From Streptomyces sp. Go-475 (GTDB lineage Bacteria > Actinomycetota > Actinomycetes > Streptomycetales > Streptomycetaceae): a stretch of DNA of 64,000 nucleotides. Position 1 is the first letter of the stretch. Each line of letters opens with the position of its first letter. The DNA lies in the NCBI RefSeq assembly GCF_003330845.1, contig NZ_CP026121.1, positions 4,507,501 through 4,571,500 of the forward strand. Direction: 5' to 3'. Both the position numbers and the translations under genes were made by a program. The notes below the pieces were generated by a model. That model was given only the letters and a program-made list of their open reading frames with translations, was not told the origin of the DNA and did no database searches. This document shows, in pieces, positions 24,551 through 32,581 of this stretch.

Positions 24551-25836
24551 GGGTTCTGCTTTCGGTCGCGGCGTACGGTGCGCAGGGAGTCGTCCAGGAG
24601 GTCGCAGAGCAGTTCGGTCTCCTTGTCGCTGAGCCCGGGGTGGCAGGGGAGGTTGACCTGCTCGTGGAACCACAGCCGCTCGGCGACGGGGCACTCGCCG
24701 TAGTAGTGGCTGCGGGCGCGCCACTCCGGGGTCAGGTGGAGGGGGAAGTAGCGGAGGATCATCTGCACCCCGCGCTCGCGGAGCTCGTTGACCAGCCGGT
24801 CCCTGTCGATCTTCTGCGGCCCGCGTACGAAGAAGGTGAACAGGTGGTGCGACTGCTCGGCCCCCGCCGGTTCGACGGGCAGTTCGACGCAGTCGGCGTG
24901 GTTCTCCAGCACCTCGCGCAGCCGGGAGGCGATCAGCCGGCGGCGTGCCACCAGCTCGGGCAGGGCGGCCAGTTGCACCGAGCCGACGGCGGCGGCGGCT
25001 TCGGAGAGCGTGGCGTTGGTGCCGTGCCGGAGCAGGGCGGCGCAGTCGTGGGTGTAGGCGTTCCCGGGGTAGAGGGCGCCGGGGAGGGCTTCGGCGGAGT
25101 CACCGAAGCGGTGCCGGTGGGGGACGAAGTGCGCGTCCGTCTCGTTGCCCCGGAGCCGTTCGATCCGCTGGGCCCACTCTTCGTTGTGGAGGGTGAGCAT
25201 GCCGCCCTCGCCGAGGGTCGTGATGTTCTTGCTGGAGTGGAAGCTGAAGCAGCCGATGTCCCCGAGGGAGCCGGGGCGGCGGCCCTGGTAGGAGCTGCCG
25301 ATGGCGTGTGCGGAGTCCTCGATGACCACGGCGTCGTGGGCACGGGCGATGGCCGTGATCGCCCGCATGTCGGCGGGCAGGCCCCCGTAGTGGACGAGGA
25401 TGACGGCGCGGGTCCGGTGGTTGACCAGCTCTTCCAGCCGGACCGGGTCCATGTTCATGGTGTCCGGGCTGACATCGCAGAACCTCACCCGTACCTGTGG
25501 GTACTGGAACAGCGGTTGGAGGGTGGCCTGATAGGTCTGCGGAGTGACGACCACCTCGTCGCCCGGGCGCAGGTCCAGCAGGTGGATGGCGAGTTCGAGG
25601 GAGACGGTGCCGCTCGTGGTGCTCAGGGCGTACGGGGTGCCGACGTAGGAGCGGAAGTCCTCCTCGAACCGGGCCCGCCAAGCGCCACCGGACAGCGTCG
25701 CGCCCGAACGCAGGACCTGGGAGACCGCTTCGAGCTCGGCAGCTCCGACCTTGCTCCCCACCGGGAGGTACGGCACACGGTAGTCCCGGTCCGGTGCTGC
25801 GTAGGCGGACACCTTGGGCGTCACGTCGATCGTCAT
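24544..25836 (-). CDS. DegT/DnrJ/EryC1/StrS-family PLP aminotransferase
   Basis: 430-residue fold-type I PLP enzyme. The lysine that binds PLP is K203 in SFHSSKNITTLGEGG; other family marks are VEDSAHAIG-like IEDSAHAIGSSYQG, TSGTVSLELAIHLL and LRYFPLHLTPEWR. Family members aminate keto-sugars or, in several antibiotic pathways, cyclitols and keto acids. No sugar-nucleotide genes lie in this cluster, so a keto-acid or amino-acid-derived substrate is more plausible. It leads a coupled pair with the OCD gene. Its start at 25836 follows gagggagcgac, 44 bp after the dicarboxylate-carrier stop, so the whole minus-strand run may be one transcript. Confidence 0.9.
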   Translation of the reverse strand: MTIDVTPKVSAYAAPDRDYRVPYLPVGSKVGAAELEAVSQVLRSGATLSGGAWRARFEEDFRSYVGTPYALSTTSGTVSLELAIHLLDLRPGDEVVVTPQTYQATLQPLFQYPQVRVRFCDVSPDTMNMDPVRLEELVNHRTRAVILVHYGGLPADMRAITAIARAHDAVVIEDSAHAIGSSYQGRRPGSLGDIGCFSFHSSKNITTLGEGGMLTLHNEEWAQRIERLRGNETDAHFVPHRHRFGDSAEALPGALYPGNAYTHDCAALLRHGTNATLSEAAAAVGSVQLAALPELVARRRLIASRLREVLENHADCVELPVEPAGAEQSHHLFTFFVRGPQKIDRDRLVNELRERGVQMILRYFPLHLTPEWRARSHYYGECPVAERLWFHEQVNLPCHPGLSDKETELLCDLLDDSLRTVRRDRKQNPC

Positions 25837-25880
25837 GTCGCTCCCTCAGTCCTCTCGGTCGAACGGTCGTTCCGGTCGCG

Positions 25881-27251
25881 TCACTTGGCAGGGGCGCTCG
25901 CGGTCAAGCGCGTCCTCGGTCCGGTGTCGTCGGCGTCGTTCTCGGGGGCGTCCGTGACGAAGGTGGCCTCGTCGAAGGGGAGCCGGCCGCCGAGGACCTG
26001 GCCGACGCGCTCCTTGTCGATCTCCTTGGTCCAGGTGCCGACGAGGACGGTGGCGACCGCGTTGCCCGCGAAGTTGGTGAGGGCGCGGGCCTCGCTCATG
26101 AAGCGGTCGATGCCGACGATCAGGCCGACGCCCTCGACGAGTTCGGGGCGGTGGGACTGGAGGCCGCCGGCGAGGGTGGCGAGCCCGGCGCCGGTGACGC
26201 CCGCCGCGCCCTTCGAGGCGATGATCATGAAGGCCAGGAGAGAGACCTGCTGTCCGATGGAGAGCGGATCGCCCATGGCCTCCGCCACGAAGAGCGAGGC
26301 CATCGTGAGGTAGATGGCCGTACCGTCGAGGTTGAAGGAGTAGCCGGTCGGGACGGTGATGCCGACCACGGGCTTGGAGACGCCCAGGTGCTCCATCTTC
26401 GCGATCAGGCGCGGCAGCGCCGTCTCGGAGGAGGAGGTGGACAGGATCAGCAGGAACTCGCGGCCCAGGTACCTCAGCAGGGAGAAGATGCTGATGCCGG
26501 TGCACAGCTTCAGGAGGGGGCCCAGCACGAGGAAGACGAACAGGACGCAGGTGACGTAGAAGCCGGTCATGATGACGGCGAGGGACGCGAGGGCGTCGGT
26601 GCCGGTCTCGCCCACCACGGCGGCGATCGCGCCGAACGCGCCGACCGGAGCGGCCCACATGATCATCGACAGGATGCGGAAGACCAGCCGCTGGATGTGC
26701 CCGATCCCCCGCAGGATCGGCTCCCCGGCCGAGCCCATCGCCTGGAGCGCGAACCCGCTCAGCAGGGCGACCAGCAGCGTCTGGAGGACCTCTTCCTCGG
26801 TGAAGGCGGAAACGAGGGTGGTGGGGATGATGCCGAGGAGGAACTCGACGGTCCCGCCGCCGTCCTTCGCCTGCTCGGCGCCGACACCGGCGGTCTCCTG
26901 CGTCAGGTGCAGCCCGTGGCCGGGTTCCAGGAGGTTGCCGACCACCAGCCCGATGGCGAGGGCGACGGTCGACATCGCCATGAAGTAGCCCAGTGCCAGC
27001 CCGCCGACCGCGCCCACCTTGGCCGCCTTGCGCACGGAGCCCACGCCCAGCACGATCGTGCAGAAGATGATGGGCGAGATCATCATTTTGATCAGCGCGA
27101 CGAACGCCGTACCCAGCGGTTTCAGCTCCTTCGCCGCCTGCGGAGCGACGAGCCCGAGGGTCACGCCGACGACGACGGCGGCGATCACGGCGAGGTAGAG
27201 ATAGTGGCTGCGGTCGGTTCTGCGGCGGCCGGTCCGTGCTGGCGTCGACAT
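25881..27251 (-). CDS. dctA: Dicarboxylate/cation symporter (DAACS family, DctA-like)
   Basis: 456-residue secondary carrier for C4-dicarboxylates or acidic amino acids. The full set of DAACS motifs is present: SPIIFCTIVLGV, the serine-rich hairpin STSSSETALPRLI, the cation and substrate motif GYSFNLDGTAIYLTMA in TM7, and FMSEARALTNFAGNAVATVLVG in TM8. About eight TM helices and two hairpins are visible. AAGGAG lies 10 bp before ATG 27251, 14 bp after the FMN-reductase stop. In a biosynthetic cluster it may import malate, fumarate or aspartate as precursor, or respond to the adjacent two-component system. Confidence 0.9.
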   Translation of the reverse strand: MSTPARTGRRRTDRSHYLYLAVIAAVVVGVTLGLVAPQAAKELKPLGTAFVALIKMMISPIIFCTIVLGVGSVRKAAKVGAVGGLALGYFMAMSTVALAIGLVVGNLLEPGHGLHLTQETAGVGAEQAKDGGGTVEFLLGIIPTTLVSAFTEEEVLQTLLVALLSGFALQAMGSAGEPILRGIGHIQRLVFRILSMIMWAAPVGAFGAIAAVVGETGTDALASLAVIMTGFYVTCVLFVFLVLGPLLKLCTGISIFSLLRYLGREFLLILSTSSSETALPRLIAKMEHLGVSKPVVGITVPTGYSFNLDGTAIYLTMASLFVAEAMGDPLSIGQQVSLLAFMIIASKGAAGVTGAGLATLAGGLQSHRPELVEGVGLIVGIDRFMSEARALTNFAGNAVATVLVGTWTKEIDKERVGQVLGGRLPFDEATFVTDAPENDADDTGPRTRLTASAPAK

Positions 27252-27265
27252 CGTGGGCCTGCTCC

Positions 27266-27856
27266 TTAGCTGCCGTGCAGGGCGAAAGCGCCGACGGCCG
27301 AGGACATGGACGACAGGGCGATCAGTTGGCGGCTCATGGCGGTCAGCCGCGCTCGCGCCTGCGGGGAGGTGAGCCTGCGGCGACCGTCGTGGGTGCTGGT
27401 GAAGTCCGTGGGGACGGTGACGAGCTGATCGGGGACGGCGAGTCCTTTCAGGGCGCGTACGACCACCCGCAGGCTGTCGCAGACCTGGGCGGCGGAGAGG
27501 TTCTCGCCGTGCGCGAGGATCCCTACCGGCTTGCCCTGGACGTGCGGGACGTCCAGGTGGTCCAGGGCGTTCTTCATCGCCCCGCTGAAGGAGCCGTGGT
27601 ACATGGGCGACGCGAGCACGAGCACATCGGCGCGGTCCGCGAGCGCCACGAGTTCCCGCGCGGCCGGGTCGGCGTAGCGCATGCCCCGGCCGTGGCGGGA
27701 CGCGTCCAGGATCGGCAGGGGCCGGGTCGCCAGATCCCAGATCCTGCTCGTCCCGCCCAGCTCGGCCAGGCACTCGGCGGCGGTGGCGACCGCCTCCCCG
27801 GAATGCGAACCCACACTCGGACTGCCGCAGATCAGCAGTGCTTCCGGACTCGTCAT
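27266..27856 (-). CDS. NAD(P)H-dependent FMN reductase
   Basis: 196-residue flavodoxin-fold FMN reductase. The phosphate loop GSPSVGSHSG after LLICGS binds the FMN phosphate, and LASPMYHGSFSGAMKNALDHL is the family signature that holds the isoalloxazine ring. Enzymes of this type (SsuE/MsuE-like) supply FMNH2 to luciferase-like monooxygenases. The cluster has two luciferase-like domains built into its PKS and NRPS and no other obvious reductase for them, so this protein is the likely partner. ATG 27856 starts the minus-strand run; a 12-bp palindrome lies about 100 bp upstream. Confidence 0.9.
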   Translation of the reverse strand: MTSPEALLICGSPSVGSHSGEAVATAAECLAELGGTSRIWDLATRPLPILDASRHGRGMRYADPAARELVALADRADVLVLASPMYHGSFSGAMKNALDHLDVPHVQGKPVGILAHGENLSAAQVCDSLRVVVRALKGLAVPDQLVTVPTDFTSTHDGRRRLTSPQARARLTAMSRQLIALSSMSSAVGAFALHGS

Positions 27857-27954
27857 CGACGCCCCTTCTCTCGCGTGCCGTCTTCGGCCGGAACACCTTG
27901 CCCGCGCGGTGCCGGGGGAGGCCGTCACCCGGACTCGTCACGGAGGCAGACTTA

Positions 27955-27966
27955 CCTACCGGTAGG
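27955..27966. promoter_or_regulatory. Perfect palindrome cctaccggtagg upstream of the FMN-reductase operon
   Basis: A 12-bp perfect palindrome about 100 bp upstream of the FMN-reductase start, within acttacctaccggtaggga. This style of palindrome is typical of TetR-family operators. No TetR gene is present in the window, so the regulator would be encoded elsewhere. Confidence 0.5.
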
Positions 27967-28040
27967 GAGTGTTGAAGGTCTCTGTCCGCTCGACGACGAG
28001 CGCTGTCACAAACAGGATCCCGGCGGATCCGGGAGCGCGA

Positions 28041-28757
28041 TCAGCGAGCCCTCTTCGTCGCGTCCAGGTAGCCACGACGGGCGGCGATGGCTCCGGCCTC
28101 GAACCTGCTGCGGGCGTTCATCTCGTCCAGCAGCCGGGCGACGGTACGGCTGACCGTGCGCTTCGACACCACCAGGCGGTGGGCGATCTGCTCGTCGGTG
28201 GAGCCGTTGGCCAGCATGCGCAGGACTTCCTGGGCGTGTCCCTTCTCCAGCGAGGGGTGGACGCTCACCGAGAACGGCTTCGCCTCGTCCCACAGGCCCA
28301 GGAAGAGGTAGTGCAGCATGCTCACGGTCTCGGGGCAGTCGGTAACGGTGGTGTTCTCCTCCCGGTCCCGGCCGGTGCTCCCCCCGCCGGCGAAGGAGCC
28401 GACGACGGCCGTGGTGTTGTCGACCACCGAGAGGGGGACGGGGACCTGTGCCGAGGTGCGCACCTGGATTCCCGAGCGGGCCTGCCACTCCACGTAGGCG
28501 CGGACGTCGGGGAGGGCGGCGAGCCGCTCCTCCCAGATGACCGATATCCGTACCCAGCGCCGCAGAAGGTTCAACAGCAGCAGCCGTTCCCCCTCCCGTT
28601 CGACGGCGCTCATGGTCTCCCCCGAGCGGACGAGAACGAGTTCGTGCCGGGCCTTCGCGAGGGCGGAGCGTAACCTCCGGTCGGGGTGGTGGAAGGTCAG
28701 TCGTGCCGGGGTCCGTGGCGAGCGACTCGGTGCGGTTGCGGTGGCGTTCACTGTCAT
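28041..28757 (-). CDS. LuxR-type regulator with TTA codon (LuxR-2)
   Basis: 238-residue regulator with an N-terminal domain of unknown fold (a helix ELVLVRSGETMSAVEREGERLLLLNLLRRW, then beta-rich sequence) and a C-terminal LuxR HTH (AQEVLRMLANGSTDEQIAHRLVVSKRTVSRTVARLL). It is clearly related to LuxR-3 at 32575: both end with ARSRFEAG followed by AA-RG. Codon 29 (28671-28673 on the plus strand) is TTA. Three direct 8-bp repeats lie in its leader 24 bp before ATG 28757. It probably controls a part of this cluster together with its paralogue. Confidence 0.88.
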   Translation of the reverse strand: MTVNATATAPSRSPRTPARLTFHHPDRRLRSALAKARHELVLVRSGETMSAVEREGERLLLLNLLRRWVRISVIWEERLAALPDVRAYVEWQARSGIQVRTSAQVPVPLSVVDNTTAVVGSFAGGGSTGRDREENTTVTDCPETVSMLHYLFLGLWDEAKPFSVSVHPSLEKGHAQEVLRMLANGSTDEQIAHRLVVSKRTVSRTVARLLDEMNARSRFEAGAIAARRGYLDATKRAR

Positions 28758-28780
28758 GCCGTTCGGCCTCTTTCCATGGT

Positions 28781-28804
28781 GACGCGATGACGCGATGACG
28801 CGAT
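28781..28804. repeat. Three direct 8-bp repeats in the LuxR-2 leader
   Basis: gacgcgat occurs three times head to tail (28781-28788, 28789-28796, 28797-28804); read along the gene the unit is atcgcgtc. Eight-base spacing is not a full helical turn, so the repeats may be slippage-made, but their place between promoter and start allows a regulatory or expression-tuning role. Confidence 0.6.
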
Positions 28805-28848
28805 GACGGAAAGGCAGAAGGGGGAGTGTGGTGTTGTTTCGGGGTGGG

Positions 28849-30171
28849 TCAGTCGTCGGAAATGCGGACCTCGACGACCGAGGTGTCCTCGCCGGGTCGG
28901 TCCGGTTCGACGGGACGCCGCGCCGACAGCGTCAGGTGCAGTCGGTCGAGGTCGAGTTGTCCGGCCCACCGGGTGATGACCAGGGTGGCGACCGCGTTCC
29001 CGATCAGGTTGGTGATGGCCCGGAACTCCGACATGAAGCGGTCGATGCCGATCAGCAGGGCGATCGCCGCGAGCGGGAACGACTGGGTGACGGAGACCGT
29101 CGCGACCAGCGTCAGCAGGCCGGAACCGGTGACCCCGACGGCCGACTTGGACATCACCATCGCCAGGACGACGAAGAGGAACTGGTCCGTGGGGGAGAGT
29201 GGATTCCCCGTCACGGCGGACACGTAGACCGCGCCCAACGTGAGGTAGATGCAGGTGCCGATCAGGTGCAGGGACTGGCCGCCGGCCATCAGGGGGGCGC
29301 TCGTCGCCCGGGGGACTCCCGCCAGTTCCAGCTTGCGCAGGACACGGGGGAAGACCGGGCCCGAGGACGAGGTCCCGATGACCAGCAGGATCTCGTGCCG
29401 CAGGTACCTCAGCAGGCAGAGCAGCGACCAGCCGTGCCGCCACGCCAGCGTGCCCAGCCCGCCGAGGACCACGGCGGTGCAGGTGAGAGCGAAGGTGAGG
29501 AAGAGGTAGAGCTGCCCGCTCAGGTGCATCACACCGAACCGGCTGGCGGTGTACGCGCTGCCGGCGAAGGCGGCCAGCGGGGCACAGACGAGGATGACGC
29601 GTACGGCGCAGAAGAGCAGGTGACTGCACCGGTTGATCAAGTCCAGTACGGGGACGACCCGTTCGCCTCCCAGGATCATCGCACCGCCGATCAGCGCTCC
29701 GACGCACAGCGCGTGCAGCGGATTTCCACTGGTGAAGGCGGAGAAGAAGCTCTCCGGGAGGAGGGTGTCGAGGCCGGTGGAGAAGTCCTCGACCTGGTTC
29801 CGCAGTGAGGCGACCTGATCGGCGGCGTGCTCCTGCGGGACCTCCCGGAGAGGCAGCAGGGAAAGCAGGTTTCCGACGAGCAGCCCGATGACGAGGGCGG
29901 CCGCGGTCGCGGCCTCGTAGTAGATCAGGGCCTTCAGCGAGAGGTCGCGCATCTGGCGTCCACTGCCCAGCGAGGCCATGCCGCCGGCCACGGTGGTGAA
30001 GATGATCGGCGGAATCAGCAGCATCATCATGGACACGAAGCCGTCGGCGACCACGTGCAGACGAACGGCGAGCCCGGGGGCCGCGGTCCCGAAGGCGCCG
30101 CCGAGAATGAGGCCCCACAGCACCCAGGCGGTCAGCGACCTGGGCGCAGTATTTGTCAGGAACCTCCACAT
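28849..30171 (-). CDS. Second DAACS-family carrier with altered TM7 motif
   Basis: 440-residue membrane protein of the dicarboxylate/amino acid:cation symporter family, divergent from the response-regulator gene. Family hallmarks are IPPIIFTTVAGGM, the hairpin IGTSSSGPVFPRVL, GTCIYLTLGAVYVSAVTGNPLSPTDQF and FMSEFRAITNLIGNAVATLVI. The TM7 motif that coordinates sodium, NxDGT (NLDGT in the first carrier), is changed to HLIGT, losing both polar ligands. Coupling or substrate should therefore differ; it may work with protons, or sense rather than transport. Start ATG 30171 or GTG 30180: AAGGGG sits close to the GTG. Confidence 0.85.
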   Translation of the reverse strand: MWRFLTNTAPRSLTAWVLWGLILGGAFGTAAPGLAVRLHVVADGFVSMMMLLIPPIIFTTVAGGMASLGSGRQMRDLSLKALIYYEAATAAALVIGLLVGNLLSLLPLREVPQEHAADQVASLRNQVEDFSTGLDTLLPESFFSAFTSGNPLHALCVGALIGGAMILGGERVVPVLDLINRCSHLLFCAVRVILVCAPLAAFAGSAYTASRFGVMHLSGQLYLFLTFALTCTAVVLGGLGTLAWRHGWSLLCLLRYLRHEILLVIGTSSSGPVFPRVLRKLELAGVPRATSAPLMAGGQSLHLIGTCIYLTLGAVYVSAVTGNPLSPTDQFLFVVLAMVMSKSAVGVTGSGLLTLVATVSVTQSFPLAAIALLIGIDRFMSEFRAITNLIGNAVATLVITRWAGQLDLDRLHLTLSARRPVEPDRPGEDTSVVEVRISDD

Positions 30172-30372
30172 CGCGCGCACTATCCCCTTCGCGAGCCCCC
30201 GTTGGCGTCCCGGAGTGGCTTACCGGGCCTCCGACAGTAGGACGGCAGTGAAAGAAACGTGCTTGTGGATCTGTAACACAACGTCAAAACTTTGTAGGGG
30301 GCACGACAGGGGGGGCGTCTGACGTACGTTGACTTAGGTTCCACAGCCATATGTTGACCAACGGGGGTCCGC
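30172..30372. promoter_or_regulatory. Divergent promoter region, carrier-2/two-component system
   Basis: AT-richer than its surroundings, with aacgtcaaaactttgtag (about 30281-30298) and gttgacttaggttccacagccatatgttgacc before the regulator gene. gttgac occurs twice (near 30329 and 30353). It is a natural target of the OmpR-type regulator encoded on the right. No perfect long palindrome was found. Confidence 0.4.
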
Positions 30373-31068
30373 ATGAAGGTGTTGCTGGTCGAGGACGACG
30401 CAGAGGTGGCGAGCGCCCTCACGGAAGGACTGGAGAACCACGGCTGGACAGTGGACCATGTGTCCACCGGCCGGGCGGCGTTACGGGTGCAGGACCCCGG
30501 AGAGGTCATTCTGCTCGACCTCAATCTGCCGGACATGGACGGGCTGGAGGTGTGCCGGGGGCTGCGCGACGCCCGCAGGACCCCGATCATCGCCGTGACG
30601 GCGCGGTCGGACGAGATGGACAAGGTGCTCTGCCTGCGCCTGGGCGCGGACGACTACGTGGTCAAGCCCTACCGGCTGCAGGAACTGCTGGCGCGCATGG
30701 TCGCGGTGGTGCGCCGCGCGCACGGGGCCCAGGAGGAGCGCGCCGACACCGTCGTCACCCAGGGGGCGTTCAGCATCGACCGGGTTCGCCGGGAGGTGCG
30801 GGTCATGGGGCGTCTCGTGCACCTCACGCGCAAGGAGTTCGACCTGTTGGTGCTGCTCTCGAGCGCTCCGGGGCGGGTGTTCGCCCGGGAGTTCCTGCTG
30901 GCGGAGGTGTGGCGCCAGGAGTGGATGGGCAGCAGCCGGACACTGGACACGCACGTCGCGAGCCTGCGGCGGAAACTCGGCAGCACGGAGTGGATCAGAA
31001 CGTCGCGCGGGGTGGGGTTCAGCTTCCACCCGCCGTCGGACCTGACGCCCGACATACCCGATGCGTGA
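30373..31068 (+). CDS. OmpR/PhoB-family response regulator with TTA codon
   Basis: 231-residue two-domain regulator. The receiver has the acidic pair in VLLVEDDAE (residues 8-9), the phospho-acceptor D49 in LLDLNLPDMDG, the Thr in IIAVTARSDE and the Lys in VVKPY. The C-terminal winged helix reads LTRKEFDLLVLLSSAPGRVFAREFLL, SSRTLDTHVASLRRKLG and IRTSRGVGF. Codon 37 (30481-30483) is TTA, placing it under bldA. The stop overlaps the histidine kinase start by 8 bp. The divergent carrier gene is the likeliest target, as in many carboxylate-uptake systems, but it may also time the cluster. Confidence 0.93.
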   Translation: MKVLLVEDDAEVASALTEGLENHGWTVDHVSTGRAALRVQDPGEVILLDLNLPDMDGLEVCRGLRDARRTPIIAVTARSDEMDKVLCLRLGADDYVVKPYRLQELLARMVAVVRRAHGAQEERADTVVTQGAFSIDRVRREVRVMGRLVHLTRKEFDLLVLLSSAPGRVFAREFLLAEVWRQEWMGSSRTLDTHVASLRRKLGSTEWIRTSRGVGFSFHPPSDLTPDIPDA

Positions 31069-32581
31069 GATGTACGGAGCGGTCCAGGCCCTGGTGGTCG
31101 GTTGCGTCCTCATCAGCGTCCTGGTACCGCTCGGTTCACTGCTCGGCGAGAACATGGCGGACGGCGCGGTGCGGGACCTGCACCGGACGGCCCGGGAGGT
31201 GGCTCCCCGGCTGGACCGGGCCCTGGCGCGGGAGTCCCCGGGGGAGGCCGACGAGGCGCGTCTGCTGGCCGAACTGGACCGCGTGCATGGTGTCGGTGCC
31301 GTCGTGCGGAGGGCGGACGGCACGGTGGTGACGTCGCCGCGATCTCCTGCCGGCCTGGTGGCGGAGGCGAAGCGCCTCTCCCCGCAGGGCGGCACCCGCA
31401 CCCTGGCGCTGCCGCGCGGGATGCCGCCCGGCGGCCATGAGCGGATCGCCGTGGCGAGCGCTCTGGGGCCGGCCGGAACCTCCGGAACGCTCCTGGTGGA
31501 GAAGTCCGCCGCCGGGTTGCGTGGTGACATCCTGATGGCCTGGTTCGCGCTGGCGGCGGTGGTGCCGGTCGGCACCGCGCTGTGTCTGCTGCCGGTGGTG
31601 GTGCTGCGCCGCCGGGCGGAGTCCTCCCTGGAGCGGCTGCGGGACACCACACGGTCGCTGTCCGAGGGTGCGTTCCATGTCCGGGCCGACACCGATGCCG
31701 CCGATCTGCCCGCCGTGCGCGCCCTGGCCCGGGACATCAACCAGTTGGGGTCCGTGATCCAGTCCGCCATCGAGGAGCAGAGACACTTCCTGGCGGACGT
31801 GGCCCACCAGCTTCGCAACCCGATGATCGCGCTGCGCCTGCGGGTGGAGAACCTGCGCCCCCATGTCGCGGACGCGGAAGGGGCGCGCATCAGCCGCGCG
31901 CTGGCCGATGTGGACCGGCTGGACCGCACGCTGACGGATCTCCTGGAGCACGCCCGGTCGGTGCCCGACGTGCCGGGCGTCCAGATCGAGAACGTGTGCG
32001 GTGTCGCCGAGAACTGCGTGTGGGGGTGGGCACCGGTCGCGGAGGCGCGCAGCGTCCGGCTGAAGCTGAGCATGCCGAGTCGGGCCTGGGCCATGACCAG
32101 GATCGGCGCGGTGGAGCAGACCCTCAACGTGCTGCTGGCCAACGCCTTGAAATACGCGCCCGAGGACAGCGTGGTGGAGGTCCGCGTCGAGCGGGTGGAC
32201 GGCGGCCTGCACATCGCGGTGCGGGACCAGGGTCCAGGACTGTCCGACGTGGAACGGAAGCTGGCGCTGAAGCGCGGCTGGAGCCGGGACGCCTCCGGCG
32301 GCAGCGGCATCGGGCTCTCCATCGCCACCAAGCTCATCGAGTCCTCCGGGGGGCGGCTCCGGCTGAGGTCCTTGTCGCAGGGGGGCCTGGAGGCAGTGGT
32401 GTGCCTGGTCAGCGCGCTGCCGATGGAGGACGGGCCGCCCGGGGCGCAGGGAGCCGGCGACGGTGCCGCCCGCCCGCCCGCGGCCCAGGAGCCGCCCGGC
32501 CCGGCGTGCCCCGCACCCGATTCGCCTGTCGTGTGCCCGCCGGACGCGACGTCCCTCGAGGAGGACCGGAAGTCATGCTGA
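31061..32581 (+). CDS. Sensor histidine kinase
   Basis: 506-residue membrane kinase paired with the preceding regulator. TM helices lie near residues 5-28 and 157-180, enclosing an extracellular sensor domain of about 125 residues; a HAMP domain follows (LRDTTRSLSEGAFHVRADTDAADLPAVRAL). The H box is FLADVAHQLRNPMIALRLR with phospho-His 249, and the ATPase part has the N box (NVLLANALKYAPEDS), VRDQGPGLSD and GGSGIGLSIATKLI. The C-terminal 60 residues are Pro/Ala-rich and probably disordered. The stop overlaps the LuxR-3 start by 7 bp, tying the three regulators into one transcript. Confidence 0.93.
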   Translation: MREMYGAVQALVVGCVLISVLVPLGSLLGENMADGAVRDLHRTAREVAPRLDRALARESPGEADEARLLAELDRVHGVGAVVRRADGTVVTSPRSPAGLVAEAKRLSPQGGTRTLALPRGMPPGGHERIAVASALGPAGTSGTLLVEKSAAGLRGDILMAWFALAAVVPVGTALCLLPVVVLRRRAESSLERLRDTTRSLSEGAFHVRADTDAADLPAVRALARDINQLGSVIQSAIEEQRHFLADVAHQLRNPMIALRLRVENLRPHVADAEGARISRALADVDRLDRTLTDLLEHARSVPDVPGVQIENVCGVAENCVWGWAPVAEARSVRLKLSMPSRAWAMTRIGAVEQTLNVLLANALKYAPEDSVVEVRVERVDGGLHIAVRDQGPGLSDVERKLALKRGWSRDASGGSGIGLSIATKLIESSGGRLRLRSLSQGGLEAVVCLVSALPMEDGPPGAQGAGDGAARPPAAQEPPGPACPAPDSPVVCPPDATSLEEDRKSC

